Part shown: positions 41,469 to 50,492 of the stretch, piece after piece
How positions within the stretch are numbered: position 1 is the stretch's first letter
Layout: every line of letters begins with the position of its first letter
From: HKCCE3408 sp038530555
GTDB taxonomy: Bacteria > Pseudomonadota > Alphaproteobacteria > Rhodobacterales > Rhodobacteraceae
NCBI GenBank assembly: GCA_038530555.1
Contig: JBCBCN010000011.1
Coordinates: 1-64,000 of the forward strand
DNA: 64,000 nucleotides
Direction: 5' to 3'
Notes under the pieces: generated by a model
What the model was told of the DNA's origin: nothing
Databases searched by the model: none
What the model saw: only the letters and a program-made list of their open reading frames with translations
Position numbers and translations under genes: made by a program

Positions 41469-41474
41469 GGATTC

Positions 41475-41497
41475 TTGCCTAATGGACAGGTAGGCAA
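41475..41497. promoter_or_regulatory. MarR-region palindrome 2
   Basis: TTGCCTA and TAGGCAA are perfectly inverted around nine bases, giving a 23-base site midway between the divergent marR and oxidoreductase genes. The TTGCC...GGCAA form fits MarR operators well. Confidence 0.55.
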
Positions 41498-41540
41498 TTG
41501 CGCCGTTTCAGCGCGCCTCAACCCGGGGAGATCTCGTGAC

Positions 41541-42638
41541 ATGTCAAAGCAATCCTTGGTCATCGTTGGCGGAGGCTATATCGGAGTGGAACTGGCTCAA
41601 AGCCTTTCCGCGACCTATGCCGTCACGCTGGTCGAGCCGCGCAGCGCCTTTGTGCATGCGCCCGCCATGTTGCGCGGTTTGGTCGACCCAGGGGTGCGGG
41701 AGCAGGCCCTGATCCCCTATGACCGAGTGCTCAAGGACGCAAAATTGGTCGCGGCACGGGCGGTTGGTGTGACCTCGGAGGGCGCGCGGGGCACAGGTGT
41801 TGCGCTCGAGGGCGGGGAAACGCTGCCGGCCGATGTGATCGTGTTGAGCCCGGGCGCCTCCAATGGCGGGATTTTCAAACCTGCCGATGAGGACATCGAC
41901 ACGTTTCGCGCCCGCCAGGCGCGAGTCGAGGCCGACATTAAATCGGCCACGCGCATCGTGATCGTCGGTGCGGGCGCCGTGGGGGTCGAGCTTGCCGGTG
42001 AGATCGCCCATGCCCATCCTGAGAAGGCCGTGACGCTGATCTCGTCCGAGCCCAAGCTGTTCCCGGATTTCCCGGCCAAACTGGGCGCGGATCTTGCGGC
42101 CAAGCTGGAGGCGATGGGTGTAAGCTTGGTCCTGGGCGCGCGGGCGGACAATCTGGCCAGCACGACCGAGCCCTATGCCGGTCAGGTCTCGCTGAGCAAC
42201 GGCGCGGTAATCGAGGCCGATTTGGTGATCCCCGCCATCGGCTCAAAGCCGCAGACCGCTTTGTTCGATGGTCTGGACGGGGTCCAGAAGGGCGCCGATG
42301 GACGGGTCAAAGTCGACGGCTATCTGCGCCCGAGCCGCCTGGAGAATGTGTTTGCTGCAGGCGATGCGGTGGATACTGGCGATGCGATGACGATTGTGGC
42401 CACCAGCCGCCAGCAGCCCTGGCTCGCCAAGCTTCTGGCCGCGCTTGCAGCAGGCAAACCCCTTGAGAGCCAAAAGCCCTACACGCCCTGGGGTAAGGCG
42501 CCGATCTTGGTGCCGCTCGGGCCGCGCAAAGGGGCCTCGTTTTTGATGGTTGCGACATTCGGCGACTGGATCACACGCATGATCAAGGGCAAGGATTTGT
42601 TCATCGCCAAATACCGCAAGCTTTTGGGGTACGGCTAG
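41541..42638 (+). CDS. FSP1/AIFM2-like NAD(P)H:quinone oxidoreductase
   Basis: Beginning at the ATG at 41541 with GGGGAG upstream, the 365-residue flavoprotein has two dinucleotide motifs, VIVGGGYIGVELA near residue 7 and VIVGAGAVGVELAGEIA near 140, and an FAD motif VFAAGDAVD near 276. The overall order and the GYIGVELA, EPR-x-x-F and C-terminal KYRKLLGYG features resemble the AMID/FSP1 group of single-component NAD(P)H oxidoreductases, which reduce quinones. The MarR neighbour suggests induction by quinone-like or redox stress. A pyridine nucleotide-disulfide oxidoreductase is the safe broad name. Confidence 0.72.
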   Translation: MSKQSLVIVGGGYIGVELAQSLSATYAVTLVEPRSAFVHAPAMLRGLVDPGVREQALIPYDRVLKDAKLVAARAVGVTSEGARGTGVALEGGETLPADVIVLSPGASNGGIFKPADEDIDTFRARQARVEADIKSATRIVIVGAGAVGVELAGEIAHAHPEKAVTLISSEPKLFPDFPAKLGADLAAKLEAMGVSLVLGARADNLASTTEPYAGQVSLSNGAVIEADLVIPAIGSKPQTALFDGLDGVQKGADGRVKVDGYLRPSRLENVFAAGDAVDTGDAMTIVATSRQQPWLAKLLAALAAGKPLESQKPYTPWGKAPILVPLGPRKGASFLMVATFGDWITRMIKGKDLFIAKYRKLLGYG

Positions 42639-42713
42639 GATCACGGCCCTGGCAAGGCGCATGCGCGCCGCTTGCAAATTGGGGCACGGACATAAAGGAA
42701 AGCAGACATCGTC

Positions 42714-43808
42714 ATGGGCAGCTTAGATTTGCGAAAGCTTCGGGGCGTCTTGTGCCTATGCCTCACCCTTGGAGGGCTGGGTATGCACACGGCCCTCGCG
42801 CAGGAGCCCGCGCCTGATCCTGTCAGCCCGCGTCCGGCAATGATCGTTGAGGTCACTGCGGCTATGGGCGCCTCTGAGCGGGTCTTCTTTGGCCGCGTGA
42901 AAGCCCGCCAAACCGTCGATCTGGCCTTCCAGGTGAGCGGTCAGATCCAGGAGCTGCCGATCGAGGAAGGCCAGCCGATTGCGGCGGGAGCCCTCATCGC
43001 CGAGCTTGATCTTGAGCCCTTTGAGCTGAGCCTTGCGCGGGCTCAGGCGCAGTTGACCCAGGCCGAGGATGATTTCGAGCGGTTGCAACGGCTCAGCGGC
43101 TCAACCGTGAGCCAGGTGACGATTGACGACGCCGAAACAGCCGTCGAGCTCAACGCCATCGCCGTGCGCGACGCTGAACGGGCGCTGCGCCTTGCGACGT
43201 TGCGCGCGCCCTTTGAGGGGATCGTGGCGCGGCGCATCGTGCCGAATTTCTCGGCCACTTCAGCCGGTGCACCGGTCGCGAGGCTGCATGATATGTCGGA
43301 TTTGCGCGTTGAGATCGAAGTGCCTGAGATCTTGTTTCAACAGGCCGGGCGGGATCCGGATGTGACGCTCGAGGTTGAGTTCGCTGCCAGTGACACGCGC
43401 TATAGCCTAGAGTTTCGGGAGGTGGTGGCCGAGACGACGCAGATCGGCCAGTCCTTCCGCCTGACCCTGGGCATGGTGCCGCCTGCGGACCTGTTTGTGC
43501 TGCCCGGCGCTTCGGCGACGGTCTATGCGATGATGGAGGGCGAGGGCGCAGCCTTGTTGATCCCAGCCTCGGCGCTGGTCTTTGATGCGTCAGGCGCGCC
43601 GTCGGTTATGGTGTTCGAGCCGGAAGAGGGCCCGGATGCAAGCGCTGTAGGGCGTGTCCGGCGCCAAGCGGTTGAGATCACGCCCACGGGGCGCGGCGCG
43701 GTGCAGGTCACCGCCGGGCTCGAAGCCGGGCAAGAGATCGTCGCGGTGGGCGCGGCGCTTTTGCAGGATGGCGAGACGGTCACGCGCTTTTCCGGCTTCG
43801 ACGGGTGA
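42714..43808 (+). CDS. RND efflux periplasmic adaptor (membrane fusion protein)
   Basis: The 364-residue protein has an N-terminal signal or anchor (residues about 8-28, ending ALAQ). A biotinyl/lipoyl-like domain (FQVSGQIQELPIEEGQPIAAGALI), a helical hairpin (LARAQAQLTQAEDDFERLQRL) and a barrel domain follow. It connects the inner-membrane RND pump encoded three bases downstream to an outer-membrane channel. No outer-membrane factor gene is nearby, so a shared TolC-like protein is presumed. An AAGGAAAG ribosome site precedes the ATG. Confidence 0.87.
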   Translation: MGSLDLRKLRGVLCLCLTLGGLGMHTALAQEPAPDPVSPRPAMIVEVTAAMGASERVFFGRVKARQTVDLAFQVSGQIQELPIEEGQPIAAGALIAELDLEPFELSLARAQAQLTQAEDDFERLQRLSGSTVSQVTIDDAETAVELNAIAVRDAERALRLATLRAPFEGIVARRIVPNFSATSAGAPVARLHDMSDLRVEIEVPEILFQQAGRDPDVTLEVEFAASDTRYSLEFREVVAETTQIGQSFRLTLGMVPPADLFVLPGASATVYAMMEGEGAALLIPASALVFDASGAPSVMVFEPEEGPDASAVGRVRRQAVEITPTGRGAVQVTAGLEAGQEIVAVGAALLQDGETVTRFSGFDG

Positions 43809-43811
43809 GCC

Positions 43812-46800
43812 ATGGACATCGCGCGCGCAGCCATCGACAAACCGATCTACACCTGGCTGATCATCCTGATCTGCCTGTTTGGCGGGATCTGGGGATTTAA
43901 CAATCTGGGCCGTCTGGAAGACCCGGCCTTCACCATCAAAACCGCCGTGGTGATCACGCCCTATCCCGGCGCCTCGGCCGAGGAAGTTGCGCTTGAAGTG
44001 TCCGAGCCGCTGGAATCCGAGATCCAGCAGATGGGCGAGGTCGACCAGATCGACACGCTCAATCAGCCCGGCCTGTCGGTGATCAATGTCACCATGCAAG
44101 ACACGTTCGACGGCTCGGAGCTGCCGGATCTTTGGACGAAATTGCGCAACCGTGTGAATGCCGCCGAACTGCCCGATGGCGCCCGCGCGCCCTTCGTCAA
44201 CGATGCCTTCGGCGATGTCTATGGCCTGTTCTACGCGGTCTCGGCGCCCGGCTATTCCGACTCTGATATCCACAATCTCGGCTCGTTTCTCAGGCGTCAG
44301 ATCCTGGCGATAGACGGCGTCAAAGACGTGCTTTTGGCCGGGCTCCCGGAAGAGGCGATTTTCGTCGAACCGGACCTGGCCCTCACCACAGCCCTGGGCA
44401 TTCCGCCCGCCGCGATCGCAGGCGCCCTAGTCGAGGCCGATGAGGTCACCTCAGGGGGCAGCATCGTGGGCGCGGCGGGCCGTCAGTTGATCCAACGCCC
44501 AAGCGGCAGCGATACCGTCAGCGATATCTCAAGCCTATCGATCGGGGTGGGCGGCGAGGTGCTGCGGCTGAATGATTTCGCCGAGATCCGGCGCGAGCGT
44601 GTGACCGATCCCGATATCATCATCCGCCACAACGGGGTTGAGGCCTTCACCTTGGGTGTTGCGGGTCTGTCGACAGAGAACATCGTTGAGATCGGCGCCC
44701 TGGTCGATGCGCGTCTGGCCGAGCTTCAGGCCGAGCTGCCGCTAGGAGTTTCGGTTCTGCCGATCTATCAGCAGCATGTCGTCGTCGATGACAGCGTGAG
44801 CGATTTCCTGGTCAATCTGGCGATGTCGGTCAGCATCGTGATCGTGGTTCTGGCGCTCTTCATGGGGGTGCGCGCGGCGGTCGTGGTTGGAATGACACTG
44901 CTTTTGACTGTGGTTGGCACACTTTTATTCATGGCGCTGGGCGCGATTGAGATGGAGCGGATTTCGCTCGGCGCGCTGATCATCGCGATGGGGATGCTGG
45001 TCGATAATGCCATCGTGGTGGCCGAGGGCATGCAGCAGGCCATGGCGCGGGGCAAGACCAGCCGTGAGGCCGCCTCGGAGGCCGCCAACAAGACGCAGAT
45101 CCCGCTTTTGGGCGCCACGGTGATCGGGATCATGGCGTTCTCGGGGATCGGGCTGAGCAACGACTCCACCGGTGAGTTCATGTTCTCGCTCTTTGCTGTC
45201 ATCGCGATCTCGCTGCTTTTGTCTTGGTTGCTGGCGATCACGGTGACGCCGCTTTTGGGGCATTACCTGTTCAAGCAAGGCAACGCCTCGGACGGGGATG
45301 CCTATGGCGGGGCGGTCTACCGGGCCTATGGCGGGCTTTTGCGCGGGATGCTGCGGCTGCGCTGGCTCGTGGCGGTGGCGTTGCTGGGCATCACCGTGGC
45401 CTGTTACGCGCTCTTCGGGCAGGTGCGGCAGCAGTTCTTCCCCGACAGCAGCACGCCGCTTTATTTTGTGCATTACAAGCTGCCCCAGGGGGCTTCGGTC
45501 ACGCAGGTCGCCGATGATCTTTCGCGCGTAGAGGCCTGGCTGGCCACGCGCGAGCAGGTCAGCGCAGTGACCAGTTTTGCCGGGGGCGGTGCCTCGCGCT
45601 TCATGCTGACCTACCAAGCCGAGGACAGCAATCCGAGCTATGGCCACTTGATCGTGCGGGTCGAGGGTTTGGAAAACATCAACGCCGAGATGGCGGCGCT
45701 TGAGGCCTTTGCCGCCGAGAACCTCGTCGCAGGGCAGTTCCGGACCTTGCGTCTTGCCTTTGGTCCCGGGGGTGGGGCGCCGATCCAGGCGCGCTTTTTC
45801 GGCCCTGACCATGACGTGCTGCGCGCCCTGGCCGAGGAGGCGGCGGCGCGGATGGATGCGGCCAGTGAGAACACGCTCAATATCCGCGTCGACTGGTCCG
45901 AGCGGGAGTTGGTCCTAACGCCCGATTATGCCGAGGCCCGCGCCCAGGAGGCGGGGATCTCGCGCAGCGATGTGGCCGCGATCTTGGAGTTCGCGACCAC
46001 CGGCGCGCGGGCGGGCACCTACCGCGAAGGCGACCGGCAGATCCCGCTGATCCTGCGCGCGCCCCGCGACAACGATTTGGCGCTGACCGACTTCGTCCTC
46101 TATTCCGAGGCGGGCGGCGGTTTTGTCCCGATGGAGCAGGTGATCGACGGGCTGTTTTTCGATGTCCAGGACACGCTTATTGAGCGGCGCGACCGGGTCA
46201 GCGTGATCACCGTGGGCGCCGACGTGCCGCGCGGGATGACGGCGGCCGAGGTTCAGATCGACGTGACCGAGACGATTGAGGCGATGGAGCTGCCGCAGGG
46301 CTATAGCTTTGAATGGGGCGGGGAGCTGAAGAACTCGGCCGATGCGCAGGAAAGTCTTGGCGCGCAGTTGCCGATGGCGATCCTGATCATGCTGCTGATC
46401 ACCATCCTGCTCTTTAACGGGTTGCGGCAGACGGCGATCATCTGGCTGTTGGTGCCGATGTCGGTCAATGGCGCGGCCCTGGGCCTGGTGGGCACCGGGT
46501 TGCCCTTCACCTTCACCGCGCTTTTGGGTCTGCTGTCGCTGTCGGGGATGTTGATCAAGAACGGGATTGTGCTGGTCGAGGAGATCGACCTGACCCGGGC
46601 GGCGGCGCCTGACATGGCGCTGAGCGATGCAATCACGCAGGCCTCTGTCTCGCGCCTTCGGCCGGTTCTGCTGGCGGCGGCGACGACGATCCTGGGGATG
46701 ATCCCGCTGTTGAGCGACGCGTTTTTCGCCTCAATGGCGGTGACGATCATGGGCGGGCTGGCCTTTGCCTCCGTGCTTACGCTGATCGCTGCGCCGGTGT

Positions 46801-46862
46801 TTTACATGATGTTCTTTAACCGGGTGGCCGCGCGCCAGCAGGCGGAGGAAGTCCCGGCCTAG
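43812..46862 (+). CDS. RND-family efflux transporter permease
   Basis: The 1016-residue protein has the RND pattern of one membrane segment, a large periplasmic loop, six segments, a second loop and five more segments. TM4 contains ALIIAMGMLVDNAIVVAEG, where the proton-relay position has a single Asp (DN rather than DD). The C-terminal GMLIKNGIVLVEEID and RPVLLAAATTILGMIPLL elements are also typical. It uses the proton gradient to export amphiphilic compounds; the precise substrate is unknown. It follows its adaptor gene directly. Confidence 0.88.
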   Translation: MDIARAAIDKPIYTWLIILICLFGGIWGFNNLGRLEDPAFTIKTAVVITPYPGASAEEVALEVSEPLESEIQQMGEVDQIDTLNQPGLSVINVTMQDTFDGSELPDLWTKLRNRVNAAELPDGARAPFVNDAFGDVYGLFYAVSAPGYSDSDIHNLGSFLRRQILAIDGVKDVLLAGLPEEAIFVEPDLALTTALGIPPAAIAGALVEADEVTSGGSIVGAAGRQLIQRPSGSDTVSDISSLSIGVGGEVLRLNDFAEIRRERVTDPDIIIRHNGVEAFTLGVAGLSTENIVEIGALVDARLAELQAELPLGVSVLPIYQQHVVVDDSVSDFLVNLAMSVSIVIVVLALFMGVRAAVVVGMTLLLTVVGTLLFMALGAIEMERISLGALIIAMGMLVDNAIVVAEGMQQAMARGKTSREAASEAANKTQIPLLGATVIGIMAFSGIGLSNDSTGEFMFSLFAVIAISLLLSWLLAITVTPLLGHYLFKQGNASDGDAYGGAVYRAYGGLLRGMLRLRWLVAVALLGITVACYALFGQVRQQFFPDSSTPLYFVHYKLPQGASVTQVADDLSRVEAWLATREQVSAVTSFAGGGASRFMLTYQAEDSNPSYGHLIVRVEGLENINAEMAALEAFAAENLVAGQFRTLRLAFGPGGGAPIQARFFGPDHDVLRALAEEAAARMDAASENTLNIRVDWSERELVLTPDYAEARAQEAGISRSDVAAILEFATTGARAGTYREGDRQIPLILRAPRDNDLALTDFVLYSEAGGGFVPMEQVIDGLFFDVQDTLIERRDRVSVITVGADVPRGMTAAEVQIDVTETIEAMELPQGYSFEWGGELKNSADAQESLGAQLPMAILIMLLITILLFNGLRQTAIIWLLVPMSVNGAALGLVGTGLPFTFTALLGLLSLSGMLIKNGIVLVEEIDLTRAAAPDMALSDAITQASVSRLRPVLLAAATTILGMIPLLSDAFFASMAVTIMGGLAFASVLTLIAAPVFYMMFFNRVAARQQAEEVPA

Positions 46863-46939
46863 GGCGGGGTTCGCGATCCCGGCTTGCAATCTACGGCGCC
46901 GTGTGCACGGAATTTAGGCGTGGTAGATTGCCCGATCCG

Positions 46940-47198
46940 CTATTTGGAAAGATCCCGGAAGATATCCGCTGCCAGAACGGCGATCCAAATCCCGCAGAGA
47001 CCGGCGACGGCGAAAAAATTCTGGTTCGGACTGAGCGATATGACGTGGGAGTTGAGCAGAGCCAGCGCCGGGATCGCGATTAGGCATGGCAGACAAATCC
47101 CAATGGTGACGAGCGCGAGAGAGCGCCCCCCGGGCGCCGAGCCTCGTCTCGGCGTTGAACCAACGTGTGTGGAACGCGATCAGCCTATTGATGACCAA
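46940..47198 (-). pseudogene. Frameshifted small membrane-protein gene
   Basis: A TTG codon at 47198 with GGAGG seven bases upstream opens a frame reading VINRLIAFHTRWFNAETRLG. The frame then becomes implausible. If one base is removed from the run of six C at 47126-47131 (six G on the coding strand), translation passes into a second frame with two membrane-like segments (LVTIGICLPCLIAIPALALL and FFAVAGLCGIWIAVLAADIF) and a TAG at 46942-46940. The joined product would have about 85 residues. It is therefore either a recent pseudogene or a sequencing error in a homopolymer. No family is recognised. Confidence 0.5.
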
Positions 47199-47255
47199 AA
47201 ATTACCTCCCGGCTGTTCTCGGTTACGCAGTATCGCGCAAGAGGTGATGCACAGT

Positions 47256-48293
47256 CTATGGCCCGGCATCCTTGGGTTGCAGCAGGCGTTTTAGCAGGCT
47301 GGCCTGGGTTACCTGACCCACGACCGCCCCGTCTTGCGTGACCGCGCAGGCGCTTTCTCCGCCGTCCAGGACGTCCATGACCGCGCCGAGATCGGCGTCG
47401 CCGGGCACGGAGGTGGCGGGGGCGTCTTGGGCTGCGGCAGGCTCCATCACATCGGCCGCCGTCAACACGCCCAGCGGGTTCATATTGGCCACGAAATCCG
47501 CGACATAGGCGTTGGCAGGCGCCGAATAGATGTCTTGCGGTGTGCCTGCTTGCACGATGCGCCCGCCTTCCATGATGGCGATGCGGTTGCCGATCTTGAA
47601 GGCCTCGTCCAGGTCATGGCTGACGAAGATGATCGTGCGCTTCAAGCGGTCTTGGAGTTCCAGAAGTTCGTCTTGCAGGCGGGAGCGGATGAGTGGGTCG
47701 AGGGCCGAAAAGGGCTCATCCATCAAAAGGATCGGCGCCTCGGTCGCGAAGGCGCGGGCCAGGCCCACGCGCTGTTGCATGCCGCCCGAAAGCTCCCCCA
47801 CCTTGCGGTCGGCCCAATCCGACAGACCGACCAGCGCCAGTTGCTCTTCGACCTTGGCCCCGCGAGCGGATCGGCTTTGACCGGCAAGCTCAAGCCCGAG
47901 GCCCACATTCTCCCGCACCGTCCGCCAGGGCAGGAGGCCGAATTGCTGAAAGACCATCGCCACGCATTCGCGCCGGAGCCGCCTGAGATCGGCGCCGCCT
48001 GCTTGGGCCACGTTGCACGACCAGGTGCCGTCATGGACCGTGACCGCGCCGCGCGTGGTGGGGTTGAGGCCGTTGATGGCCCTCAGGAGCGTGGATTTGC
48101 CCGAGCCCGACAGGCCCATCAGGACCAGGATCTCCCCCTCTTCCACGTCGAGCGAGCAATCGTGCACACCCAGGATTTGGCCCGTCTGGGCCTGGATCTC
48201 GGCGCGGTCCTGTCCTTGATCCATCAAAGGTAGGGCGGTCTGGGGCGCGTCTCCAAAGACGATGGAGACGCGGTCTATCGTGACGGCGCTCAT
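47256..48293 (-). CDS. choV: ChoV, choline/betaine ABC transporter ATP-binding protein
   Basis: The 345-residue ATPase has Walker A GLSGSGKST near residue 60, signature LSGGMQQR and Walker B ILLMDEPFSALDP. Its C-terminal tail resembles a CBS-type domain (AVTQDGAVVGQVTQASLL) that often senses osmotic state in this family. The long N-terminal ALPLMDQGQDRAEIQAQTG element is typical of the choline-specific branch. It overlaps choW by four bases and is last in the operon. Confidence 0.87.
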   Translation of the reverse strand: MSAVTIDRVSIVFGDAPQTALPLMDQGQDRAEIQAQTGQILGVHDCSLDVEEGEILVLMGLSGSGKSTLLRAINGLNPTTRGAVTVHDGTWSCNVAQAGGADLRRLRRECVAMVFQQFGLLPWRTVRENVGLGLELAGQSRSARGAKVEEQLALVGLSDWADRKVGELSGGMQQRVGLARAFATEAPILLMDEPFSALDPLIRSRLQDELLELQDRLKRTIIFVSHDLDEAFKIGNRIAIMEGGRIVQAGTPQDIYSAPANAYVADFVANMNPLGVLTAADVMEPAAAQDAPATSVPGDADLGAVMDVLDGGESACAVTQDGAVVGQVTQASLLKRLLQPKDAGP

Positions 48294-49132
48294 TGGTCCT
48301 TGGCCCTGAGGTTGAGCATCCGGTCGAGGATGATGGCGACGACGACGATCACGAAACCGCTTTCAAAGCCGAGCGAGGTGTTCACCTGGTTGAGCGCGCG
48401 CACCACCGGCACGCCGAGCCCGTCGGCGCCCACAAGCGCCGCGATCACCACCATGGAGAGCGAGAGCATGATGGTTTGGTTCAGACCCGCCATGATCTGC
48501 GGAAAGGCATAAGGAAGCTCCACCTTGAGAAGCGTCTGCCGCCCCGTCGCGCCAAAGGCCGTGGCCGCCTCGATCAGGGGCGTGGGGGTGGAGGACACGC
48601 CCAGATAAGTCAGGCGGATCGGCGCAGGCAGCACGAAGATCACCGTCGCGATCAGGCCCGGCACCATGCCGATGCCGAAGAACACGATGGCCGGGATCAG
48701 ATAAACGAAGGTCGGCAGGGTCTGCATCAGGTCGAGCACCGGGCGCATGGCCGCATAAAGGCGCGGGCGATGGGCGGCGGCGATGCCGATGGGCACGCCG
48801 ATGGCCATACAGACCACGCAGGCCGACAGCACGAGGGTGAGGCTCTCGGTCGTCTCCTCCCAATAGTCTTGATTGACGATGAAGAGAAAGCCGAGCGCCA
48901 CGAAAAGGCAGGTCTTCCAGTTGCGTTGCAGCACCCAGGTTAGCCCTACGAAAGCCGCGATCACCACAAGGGGGTTTGGCGTCTGGAGCAGCCACAGCAT
49001 GGCGTCGATCATCGCTTCGAGCCCGTCGGACATCGCGTCGAGCACCGGGTCGGCATTGACACGCACCCATTCGAAGATGAGCTCAGCCAGATCGCCTACG
49101 GGCAGCTTTTGCTCGGTCAGCCAGTCCAACAC
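48290..49132 (-). CDS. choW: ChoW, choline ABC transporter permease
   Basis: The 280-residue membrane protein has about six membrane segments and the motif EAATAFGATGRQTLLKVELPYAFPQIMAGLNQ (in two adjacent parts), the EAA loop of ProW-type permeases. It begins with GTG preceded by a GGGGGGA ribosome site. It lies between choX and choV on the same strand, with a hairpin before it. The complex imports choline, which roseobacters use as osmoprotectant precursor, carbon and nitrogen source. Confidence 0.87.
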   Translation of the reverse strand: MLDWLTEQKLPVGDLAELIFEWVRVNADPVLDAMSDGLEAMIDAMLWLLQTPNPLVVIAAFVGLTWVLQRNWKTCLFVALGFLFIVNQDYWEETTESLTLVLSACVVCMAIGVPIGIAAAHRPRLYAAMRPVLDLMQTLPTFVYLIPAIVFFGIGMVPGLIATVIFVLPAPIRLTYLGVSSTPTPLIEAATAFGATGRQTLLKVELPYAFPQIMAGLNQTIMLSLSMVVIAALVGADGLGVPVVRALNQVNTSLGFESGFVIVVVAIILDRMLNLRAKDQ

Positions 49133-49196
49133 GCGCGGGTCCCCCCAGATTTTATGTAGTGTTTATGCGGGCGCCCGGACCGGGCTCCAAGACGAC

Positions 49197-49222
49197 AACG
49201 GCGCCCGGGATTGGGCGCCGTT
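49197..49222. terminator. Strong hairpin between choX and choW
   Basis: AACGGCGCCC pairs perfectly with GGGCGCCGTT around six bases. TTTT follows on the plus strand, but the minus strand has only a weak T tail. It is likely an attenuator or mRNA-stabilising stem that keeps choX expressed above choWV. Confidence 0.55.
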
Positions 49223-49242
49223 TTATGGTGTTTGGCTTTGGC

Positions 49243-50184
49243 TTACTGGGCCAGAGCCGCAGTGACCGCCTCAAGCGCATCGCCACCATCGAAGGTGGTC
49301 ACGCCGTCGAGCCAGCCGTCGAGCACCCCGGAATTGGCGGCGAGCCAGGCGCGGGCCGCATCTTCGGGGTCTTCGCCGTCATTGAGGATCGCACCCATGA
49401 TCTCATTCTCCATGGCCAGCGAGAATTCAAGATTGGCCAGAAGCGCGCCGAGATTGGCGCAGTCGTCTGCCAGGCCCGCGCGGGTATTGGTGAAGACCGT
49501 TGCGCCGCCCAAATCGGGGCCGAAGAAATCATCGCCGCCCGTCAGGTAGGTCAGGTCGAAATTGGCGTTCATGGGATGCGGCTCCCAGGCGAGAAAGACG
49601 ATCGGTTCATCATCGTCGCTGAGCCGGTCGACCTGGGCGAGCATGCCTTGTTCTGAGCTTTCGCGAACCTCGAAATCAGCCGCGCCCAGACCGAAGGCAT
49701 CGCCACCGATCATATCCATGATCAAGCGGTTGCCGTCATTGCCCGGCTCGATGCCATAGATCGTCTGCTCGAGCTGATCGGCATAGGTGGCGATATCGCC
49801 GAAATCGGCGATCCCCAGGGCGGCGCCCGCGGCGTTGGTGGCCAGGGTGTATTTCGCGCCTTCGAGGTTCGCGCGGACGGTTTCAACGGTGCCCGCATCG
49901 CGGAAAGGCGCGATATCGGCCTCCATCGTGGGCATCCAGTTGCCCAGGAAGATATCAACATCGCCCTCGGCCATAGCCGTGTAGGTCACCGGCACTGACA
50001 GCACCCTGACCTCAGGCTCATAGCCCATCGCCTCCAGCACGACCGAGGTCGCGGCGGTGGTCGCGGTGATATCGGTCCAGCCCACATCGGAGAAGGTCAC
50101 GCTTTGGCAGGCGGCATGGCCCCCGGCATGGGCGGCGCCCGCGCTCAGAAGCGCGAGGGTCGAAAGGGCGAGTTTGGTTTTCAT
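49243..50184 (-). CDS. choX: ChoX, choline-binding periplasmic protein
   Basis: The 313-residue protein starts at the ATG after GGGAGA and has a signal peptide ending at SAGAAHA. It shows the tryptophan-rich ligand box of choline/betaine binding proteins: VGWTDITATTA near residue 35, FLGNWMPTME near 80 and FLAWEPHPMN near 195. It is first in the choXWV operon and probably the most expressed. Frame extension to 50457 is non-coding. An ATGCAA/TTGCAT palindrome lies 65 bases upstream. Confidence 0.9.
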   Translation of the reverse strand: MKTKLALSTLALLSAGAAHAGGHAACQSVTFSDVGWTDITATTAATSVVLEAMGYEPEVRVLSVPVTYTAMAEGDVDIFLGNWMPTMEADIAPFRDAGTVETVRANLEGAKYTLATNAAGAALGIADFGDIATYADQLEQTIYGIEPGNDGNRLIMDMIGGDAFGLGAADFEVRESSEQGMLAQVDRLSDDDEPIVFLAWEPHPMNANFDLTYLTGGDDFFGPDLGGATVFTNTRAGLADDCANLGALLANLEFSLAMENEIMGAILNDGEDPEDAARAWLAANSGVLDGWLDGVTTFDGGDALEAVTAALAQ

Positions 50185-50492
50185 GATAAGTCTCCCGGTC
50201 GGTTTGTTTTGTTTCTTGCGCATGAGCCTAAACGCGCTTTCGCACCCAATGCAAACACTTGCATGGCGACGCGTTCGAGCTTCCGAAAGCGTATGCCAGC
50301 TTGGCGGGCACTTGGGCGGAAGCTTTGGTGCCCGCATCCTGGGCGGCGGTGCAATATTCGTTTTGATCAAGGACCGCGCCGCTTTTCTCAAAGTGCTTTC
50401 ATTGGTAATTTTCGAAATGGTGCGTAAGCTAGGGGTCAGCTTAAGGAATTTAACCACGTGCTAAGCCTTTGCGTCGCAAAGCTGTCGCGGTC
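50185..50492. other. Divergent intergenic region, choX / PAS-GGDEF-EAL gene
   Basis: About 308 bases without a credible gene. It holds the choX promoter region with a short palindrome at 50249-50264. Nothing else stands out. Confidence 0.6.
50249..50264. promoter_or_regulatory. Palindrome upstream of choX
   Basis: ATGCAA and TTGCAT are inverted around ACAC, 65 bases upstream of the choX start. It is a possible operator for choline-responsive control; the regulator is not in the window. Confidence 0.35.

Noticed and set aside
46884..47294. 136-codon plus-strand frame after the RND gene
   Set aside because: It has no ribosome site, family likeness or membrane pattern; the minus strand holds a better, frameshifted candidate.
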